DNA of 9,499 nt from an uncultured Bacilli bacterium. Lineage in GTDB: Bacteria > Bacillota_I > Bacilli_A > RF39 > UBA660. Positions 5,405-9,499 of the stretch are shown piece by piece. Position 1 is the stretch's first letter, and every line of letters begins with the position of its first letter. The notes below the pieces were generated by a model that had not been told where the DNA came from, made no database searches, and saw only the letters and a program-made list of their open reading frames with translations. The stretch spans positions 1 through 9,499 of the forward strand of contig CANRPB010000059.1 of assembly GCA_947632415.1 (NCBI GenBank). The letters are read 5' to 3'. The position numbers and the translations under genes are program-made.

Positions 5405-8032
5405 TTATTTGTTATTGTGCTCACGTATAGCGGCTATTGCTGCTGCTAATCTTGCTGTTGGAACTCTATATGGTGAACACGATACATAATTTAGTCCAAT
5501 TTTATGACAAAGCGCTATGCTATCAGCATCTCCTGCATGTTCTCCGCATATTCCTAGTTCGATATTAGGATTACCTTTTTTACCTAAAGTTACACCTAGT
5601 TCAACTAATCTTCCTACTCCTTCTTCATCAATAGTTGCAAATGGATCTTTTTCAAAAATTCTTTTTGCGTAGTAGTCTTTTAGGAATTTACTTGAATCAT
5701 CTCTTGAAAAACCATAAGTTAGTTGAGTTAGGTCGTTTGTTCCGAAGCTAAAGAAGTCAGCATTTTTGGCAAGTTCATCGGCAATAAGGACGGCTCTTGG
5801 TATTTCAATCATTGTTCCAACTAGGTATTTTATGTTTACGCCTGATTGTTTTATTATCTCATTAGCAGTAGTACATATAATATTTTTTATGTATTTTAAT
5901 TCTTTGGCATCTCCTATCAATGGAATCATTATTTCTGGTTTTGCGTTAATACCACGCTTTGTCACGTTAATTGCGGCTTCTATTACTGCTTGTGTTTGCA
6001 TAACTGCTATTTCTGGATATGTTATTGATAATCTACATCCTCTATGACCCATCATTGGATTAAATTCTTTTAGTGCTTCTATTCGTTCTTTTAATTCTTG
6101 ATATTCCATGTTTAAACTAAGGGCAAGTTCTTTTATTTCTTCGTCTTTTTTGGGTAGGAATTCGTGTAATGGTGGGTCTAAGTATCTTATTACAACTGGT
6201 AGATTATTCATGGTTTCAAATAGTTTTTCGAAGTCATTTCTTTGATATGGTAATATTTTACTAAGGGCAAGTTTTCTTTTTTCTAAGTCAGGAGCTGTTA
6301 TCATCATTCTAAAATTAAATATTCTGTCTTTATCGAAAAACATGTGTTCTGTTCTACATAGTCCTATTCCTTTAGCGCCAAATTTTTTGGCTACTTCAGC
6401 GTCTTTTGGAGTATCGGCATTTGTTCTTACTTCTAGTTTTTTGACGCTATCGGCCCAGTTCATAAATGTTTCAAAGTCTCCACTTACAGTTGCTTCTTTT
6501 GTTTTTATTTGTGTATCGTATACGCATCCTGTGGTGCCATCGATGGACATGTAGTCTCCTTCGTGTAGGGTTTTTCCATTTGGTAGTGTTAGGGTCTTGT
6601 CTTTTTCGTTTACTGTTATATTAGTGCACCCACATACACAGCATTTACCCATTCCACGGGCTACGACGGCAGCATGGGATGTCATTCCTCCATGTACTGT
6701 TAAGATGCCATTTGCGTCTTTCATACCGGTTATGTCTTCTGGTGATGTTTCTTGTCTAATGAGTAATGTTTCTTCGCCTCTTTGTTTAGCTTTGCTGATA
6801 TCTTCGGCATTGAAGTATATTTTTCCTGTTCCTGCTCCTGGTGATGCTGCTAGTCCTGTAGTACAAGGATGAAGTTTTTTTAGTTCTTCGTCGTCAAATG
6901 TTTTGTGTAGTAGTTGATCTAATGTATTGGGATCTACTTTTAATAGTGCTTCTTCTTTGGTTATTAATCCTTCATTAACCATGTCAACGGCAATTTTTAA
7001 AGCGGCATGAGCGGTTCTTTTACCGTTTCTTGTTTGAAGCATAAATAAGTGACCATTTTCAATTGTAAATTCCATATCTTGCATATCTTTGTAGTGTTTT
7101 TCAAGTGTCTTAGCTACGCTTTCAAATTGCACGTATATGTTTGGCATAATGCTTTTTAGGGTGTCTATTGATTGTGGTGTTCTTATACCTGCTACTACGT
7201 CTTCTCCTTGGGCGTTGATTAAGTATTCGCCGTATAGTTTGTTTTCACCATTAGCGGGATTTCTAGTGAAGGCAACGCCTGTTCCTGAGGTATTACCGTA
7301 GTTACCGTAGACCATTTCTTGAATATTTACTGCTGTTCCCCAATCGTGTGGTATGTTGTTCATTTTTCTATATACTTCTGCTCTTTCGTTGTTCCATGAT
7401 TTGAATACAGCGGCTACGGCTTCTATTAATTGAATTTTAGGATCTTGAGGAAAGTTTTTTCCTTTTAGTTTTTTATATAATGCTTTAAAGCGCATTGTAA
7501 CTTCGAACATAGCGTTTGCGTCTAGATCAGTGTCGAATTGGGCTTGTTTTTTTTCTTTTATTTCGGATAATATTTTTTCAAATTCGTTTCTATCTAGTCC
7601 GTCGACAACGTCAGCGTACATTTCGATGAATCTTCTATATGAATCGCATACAAATCTTGGATTATTGGTTAGTTTTATTAAAGAGGTAGCTACTTGGTCG
7701 TTAATTCCAAGATTTAAGATTGTGTCCATCATTCCAGGCATACTGGCTCTTGATCCACTTCTTACTGATATTAGTAATGGTTTAGTGTCACTTCCGAATT
7801 TTTTTCCTGTTTTTTGTTCTAGTTTGGTTATGTTTTGCATGATTTCGTTTATTATATTATTATCGATATTTTGGTTATTTTGATAATAATTATTACATGC
7901 TTCAGTTGTTATAGTGAATCCTCGTGGTACTGGAAGACCAAGATTTGTCATTTCGGCAAGATTGGCTCCTTTTCCTCCAAGAAGTTCACGCATGTCTTTA
8001 TTTCCTTCTTCAAATGAGTATACAAATTTCAT
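5405..8032 (-). CDS. ppdK: Pyruvate, phosphate dikinase (EC 2.7.9.1)
   Basis: Catalyses the reversible reaction PEP + AMP + PPi = pyruvate + ATP + Pi in the cytoplasm. In fermenters it usually works in the pyruvate-forming direction and conserves PPi energy. The 875 residues match the bacterial family length of about 870-880. In order: an N-terminal ATP-grasp nucleotide-binding domain (GGKGANLAEM 19-28, SVRSGSRASMPGMMDT from 89, QTRNGKRT 333-340); the swivelling phosphohistidine domain with GGMTSHAAVVARG, catalytic His453 and Thr451 (the position regulated in plant enzymes); and the C-terminal PEP/pyruvate TIM barrel with R560 (GLCRTEH), R616/D619 (IRYLDPP), E743 (MIEIPRA), GTNDLTQ 764-770 and catalytic Cys829 in GICGEHAGD. 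All key motifs are intact. The start is fixed by a consensus AAGGAGG ribosome binding site, and the gene has its own promoter at 8061-8089. Confidence 0.98.
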   Translation of the reverse strand: MKFVYSFEEGNKDMRELLGGKGANLAEMTNLGLPVPRGFTITTEACNNYYQNNQNIDNNIINEIMQNITKLEQKTGKKFGSDTKPLLISVRSGSRASMPGMMDTILNLGINDQVATSLIKLTNNPRFVCDSYRRFIEMYADVVDGLDRNEFEKILSEIKEKKQAQFDTDLDANAMFEVTMRFKALYKKLKGKNFPQDPKIQLIEAVAAVFKSWNNERAEVYRKMNNIPHDWGTAVNIQEMVYGNYGNTSGTGVAFTRNPANGENKLYGEYLINAQGEDVVAGIRTPQSIDTLKSIMPNIYVQFESVAKTLEKHYKDMQDMEFTIENGHLFMLQTRNGKRTAHAALKIAVDMVNEGLITKEEALLKVDPNTLDQLLHKTFDDEELKKLHPCTTGLAASPGAGTGKIYFNAEDISKAKQRGEETLLIRQETSPEDITGMKDANGILTVHGGMTSHAAVVARGMGKCCVCGCTNITVNEKDKTLTLPNGKTLHEGDYMSIDGTTGCVYDTQIKTKEATVSGDFETFMNWADSVKKLEVRTNADTPKDAEVAKKFGAKGIGLCRTEHMFFDKDRIFNFRMMITAPDLEKRKLALSKILPYQRNDFEKLFETMNNLPVVIRYLDPPLHEFLPKKDEEIKELALSLNMEYQELKERIEALKEFNPMMGHRGCRLSITYPEIAVMQTQAVIEAAINVTKRGINAKPEIMIPLIGDAKELKYIKNIICTTANEIIKQSGVNIKYLVGTMIEIPRAVLIADELAKNADFFSFGTNDLTQLTYGFSRDDSSKFLKDYYAKRIFEKDPFATIDEEGVGRLVELGVTLGKKGNPNIELGICGEHAGDADSIALCHKIGLNYVSCSPYRVPTARLAAAIAAIREHNNK

Positions 8033-8060
8033 TTTATGTCCTCCTTATTCTTATAATTAA

Positions 8061-8089
8061 AGTATAACATATTTTCTTTATTTAGTTAA
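8061..8089 (-). promoter_or_regulatory. ppdK promoter
   Basis: On the minus strand a -35 TTAACT (8084-8089), a 17-nt spacer and a -10 TATACT (8061-8066) preceded by TGT form an extended -10 promoter. The predicted start near 8054 gives a leader of about 22 nt carrying AAGGAGGA directly before the ppdK ATG. It lies just after the xer terminator. Confidence 0.65.
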
Positions 8090-8090
8090 G

Positions 8091-8115
8091 AAAAAAATCT
8101 AGTTTGTACTAGATT
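8091..8115 (-). terminator. Rho-independent terminator of the Xer recombinase gene
   Basis: On the minus strand AATCTAGT (8108-8115), a 4-nt loop ACAA and ACTAGATT (8096-8103) form a perfect 8-bp stem. It runs into a T tract ending at 8091. It begins 9 nt past the recombinase stop codon and separates that gene from ppdK. Confidence 0.75.
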
Positions 8116-8124
8116 GTTTGTAAA

Positions 8125-9033
8125 TTAATGTATATTTTTAGTTTTTAAAGCCCTTGGGTGCGAGTTTACAAATACGTGTTTTAGTCTTTCGTTTGATATA
8201 TGTGTATAAATAGCAGTTGTTTTTAGATTTTCGTGTCCCAGTAGTTCTTGAACACTTTTTAAGTCGGCTCCGTTTTCTAATAAATGAGTAGCAAATGTAT
8301 GTCTTAAGGTATGTGGTGATATATTTAGTTTAAGGGCACTTTTTTTTAGAACGTCTTTTACAATTAGTTCTATTTTGTTGGTTGATAGGTGGTTTTTATT
8401 TTTGTTTATAAATAGATATTGATTGTTAATGTTTCCTGTAAATAGTTCTTTGTTTGTATTTAGATATTCTTTGAGTGTTTGTTTGGCTAATTCACCAAAT
8501 AGGACTATTCTTTCTTTGTTTCCTTTTCCTAGTATTAGTATTTGTTTTTCATTTATTTTGATGTCTTTTATTTTTATATTTACTAGTTCACTTACTCTTA
8601 TTCCTGTTGAGTATAGTAGTTCTATTACAAGTTTATCTCTTATACCTTCTTTGGTTGTTGTATCAATGGAGTTAAGTAGTTTTTCTATTTCTTCGTAGTT
8701 TAAGTATTTAGGGAGTTTTTTTTCTTTTTTAGGATTTGATATTAGTATCATGGGGTTGTTTTTAATTATATTTTCTTTTGTTGCATATTTGAAGAATGTT
8801 CTTAAGGCACTAATTTTTCTACATACTGATGATGACTCGTATTTTTTTTCATGAAGATAACTTAGATATTTTCTTATTGTTTCATAATTAATATTTTCGA
8901 TTTTTGTTATTTTATTTTTTTTTAAGAAATTGTTAAATAATTCTAAATCTTTTTCATAATTTATGATTGTTCTTTTGGAATATCCTTTTTCATATTCTAA
9001 GTATTCTATAAATTTAGTTATTTCTTTATTCAT
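8125..9033 (-). CDS. xerD: Tyrosine recombinase, XerC/XerD type
   Basis: A site-specific recombinase of 302 residues, the usual Xer length of about 295-305. Residues 1-85 form the helical core-binding domain (KFIEYLEYEKGYSKRTIINY), and about 107-295 the catalytic domain. The full active site is visible: R146 (STGIRVSELV), K170 (LGKGNKER), H241 and R244 (SPHTLRHTFATH), H267 (LLGHENLKTT) and nucleophile Y276 (IYTH). The C-terminal S-H-P-R-A is the Xer signature tail. L-P-K-Y-L and G-K-G-N-K-E-R resemble XerD more than XerC, but that choice is only a lean. The likely role is chromosome-dimer resolution at dif with FtsK. The ribosome binding site AGGTGAT precedes the ATG. It follows the large gene at 9065 by only 31 nt with no terminator visible between, so it may be co-transcribed. 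It could instead belong to a mobile element. Confidence 0.93.
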   Translation of the reverse strand: MNKEITKFIEYLEYEKGYSKRTIINYEKDLELFNNFLKKNKITKIENINYETIRKYLSYLHEKKYESSSVCRKISALRTFFKYATKENIIKNNPMILISNPKKEKKLPKYLNYEEIEKLLNSIDTTTKEGIRDKLVIELLYSTGIRVSELVNIKIKDIKINEKQILILGKGNKERIVLFGELAKQTLKEYLNTNKELFTGNINNQYLFINKNKNHLSTNKIELIVKDVLKKSALKLNISPHTLRHTFATHLLENGADLKSVQELLGHENLKTTAIYTHISNERLKHVFVNSHPRALKTKNIH

Positions 9034-9064
9034 ATCATCACCTAATTAGTACCTTAAGTTTGTT

Positions 9065-9499
9065 TTAATTTAATAGTTTAGATTTTGAGACTGTTATTAC
9101 TGGGCGGACGCCGCGGTCGGTGAGAGACACAAAAGAATCATCGTACATGCGGCCATGGTGGTGCACATTCCACGCACGAGAAGAATCATCGACGCAGGCC
9201 GTACTTGTCCAATATGACCATATATTTGCTGGATTTTGTAGATTTACATTACAACCATGGCCTTCACAATTTGTCAAATTACTATATAACCATGCATATG
9301 CACTTGATCCTTTTGATCTTGTTGGTTCAGTTTGATTCAATGAATCTAGATAATACCAGCCACTTGATGGTGTCCAATTTGCGTTCCTTACTATACTATT
9401 TACTTCTTCCGCACTTATTAATTTTGCTTTATAATTTTCATAATTTATAGTATAACCATTGCCTGAAGTTGTTTCTGCTGTGTATGTATCTGTTCTATT
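9065..9499 (-). CDS. C-terminal part of a surface protein with a C-type-lectin-like, DGR-type variable domain (partial)
   Basis: The reading frame is open from the right edge (9499) to a TAA at 9065-9067: 144 residues, with the true start outside the window. An in-frame TTG at 9338-9340 is not credible because coding sequence of the same character continues upstream. The sequence reads YKAKLISAEEVNSIV (38-52), a loop with two cysteines (NCEGHGCNVN), WSYWTST, then AWNVHHHGRMYDDSFVSLTDRGVRPVITVSK near the end. From memory, proteins with an A-R-L-I-S-x-E-E motif and a G-V-R-P-V-I-T tail occur in gut Bacilli and often start with a prepilin-type leader. The A-W-N-V-[variable]-G-[variable]-R-x-V-R-P-V pattern matches the C-type-lectin-fold targets of diversity-generating retroelements. 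Family placement is by pattern recognition only. Confidence 0.75.
   Translation of the reverse strand, partial: NRTDTYTAETTSGNGYTINYENYKAKLISAEEVNSIVRNANWTPSSGWYYLDSLNQTEPTRSKGSSAYAWLYSNLTNCEGHGCNVNLQNPANIWSYWTSTACVDDSSRAWNVHHHGRMYDDSFVSLTDRGVRPVITVSKSKLLN
9104..9202 (-). other. Candidate DGR variable region (A-depleted, GC-rich block)
   Basis: These 33 codons (residues 100-132 of the partial protein) contain about 14% A and about 59% G+C by hand count, while the codons just before them are A-rich like the rest of the genome. No codon ends in A; fifteen end in C and twelve in T. Most variable positions are NNC or NNT (GCC, TGC, GTC, CAC, CGC, TAC, CTC, GAC; GAT, TCT, CGT, TTT). This is what remains when AAC/AAT codons of a template repeat are randomised at A. 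Fixed residues (AWNV, G, M, RGVRPV) lie between. The template repeat and reverse transcriptase are not in this window. Confidence 0.65.

Noticed and set aside
5766..8017. Several open frames on the plus strand opposite ppdK
   Set aside because: They lie wholly inside the certain ppdK gene, have no ribosome binding sites and encode low-complexity hydrophobic shadow sequences.
9104..9202. GC-rich block as horizontally acquired DNA
   Set aside because: The change is confined to 33 codons in the middle of one reading frame and is specifically a loss of A, which adenine-directed mutagenesis explains better than transfer. It cannot be fully excluded without a template repeat.
9100..9205. GC-rich island as a structured RNA gene or tRNA
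   Set aside because: In AT-rich genomes GC islands often mark RNAs, but this one is in frame with a protein pattern (AWNV...RGVRPVI), and I find no cloverleaf or obvious long stem.
9065..9340. A 91-residue gene starting at TTG 9340
   Set aside because: The frame stays open to the window edge with sequence of the same family character, so this is only the 3' part of a longer gene.
9120..9450. Plus-strand open frames across the GC-rich block
   Set aside because: They are antisense to the surface-protein gene, overlap each other and have no supporting ribosome binding site or family pattern.
1..9499. CRISPR array, insertion sequence or phage module
   Set aside because: I saw no regularly spaced repeats, transposase, or terminal inverted repeats with target duplications. 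The only recombinase looks like a housekeeping Xer.

Overview
This is an AT-rich window (GC roughly 27-30%, estimated by eye) with short intergenic gaps, purine-rich Shine-Dalgarno sequences and sigma-A-type promoters. It suggests a low-GC Gram-positive, probably an uncultured gut Bacilli or Mollicutes-like lineage (RF39 or related). This placement is inferred from composition and gene style, not from a marker gene. Trp is encoded by TGG, so nothing points to genetic code 4. All eight visible stop codons are TAA or TAG.

Layout. The left edge (1-221) holds what looks like the 5' end of a minus-strand gene. It has a promoter and ribosome binding site, but its reading frame is broken at a run of nine G (33-41). 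Next comes a monocistronic unknown gene (222-641, minus), then a two-gene minus-strand unit: a stand-alone Smr-domain protein (1793-2104) followed by a cysteine-rich, membrane-anchored extracytoplasmic protein (707-1783). Divergent from these is a plus-strand pair of overlapping unknown, mostly helical proteins (2233-3582 and 3567-5330). That pair ends at a strong terminator, probably bidirectional, shared with the convergent pyruvate phosphate dikinase gene ppdK (5405-8032, minus). Upstream of ppdK lies an Xer-type tyrosine recombinase (8125-9033, minus) with its own terminator. It directly follows the 3' part of a large gene that enters from the right edge (9065-9499, minus).

How the genes relate. 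ppdK is core energy metabolism (PEP, AMP and PPi to pyruvate, ATP and Pi), and the Xer protein is probably the housekeeping chromosome-dimer resolvase. The right-edge gene is the most notable. Its C-terminus has the residue pattern of C-type-lectin-like proteins diversified by diversity-generating retroelements (DGRs). It carries a 99-nt block (9104-9202) that is A-depleted and GC-rich (about 59% GC, counted by hand), with no A at any third codon position, in an otherwise A-rich gene. No template repeat or reverse transcriptase lies in the window, so any DGR machinery must be elsewhere.

The two best leads are this probable DGR variable region on the right and the possible phase-variable G-tract gene on the left. 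As sequenced, the left gene is out of frame. If restored by one G it would read into Lys-Ala-Phe-Thr at the window edge, which resembles a prepilin cleavage site.
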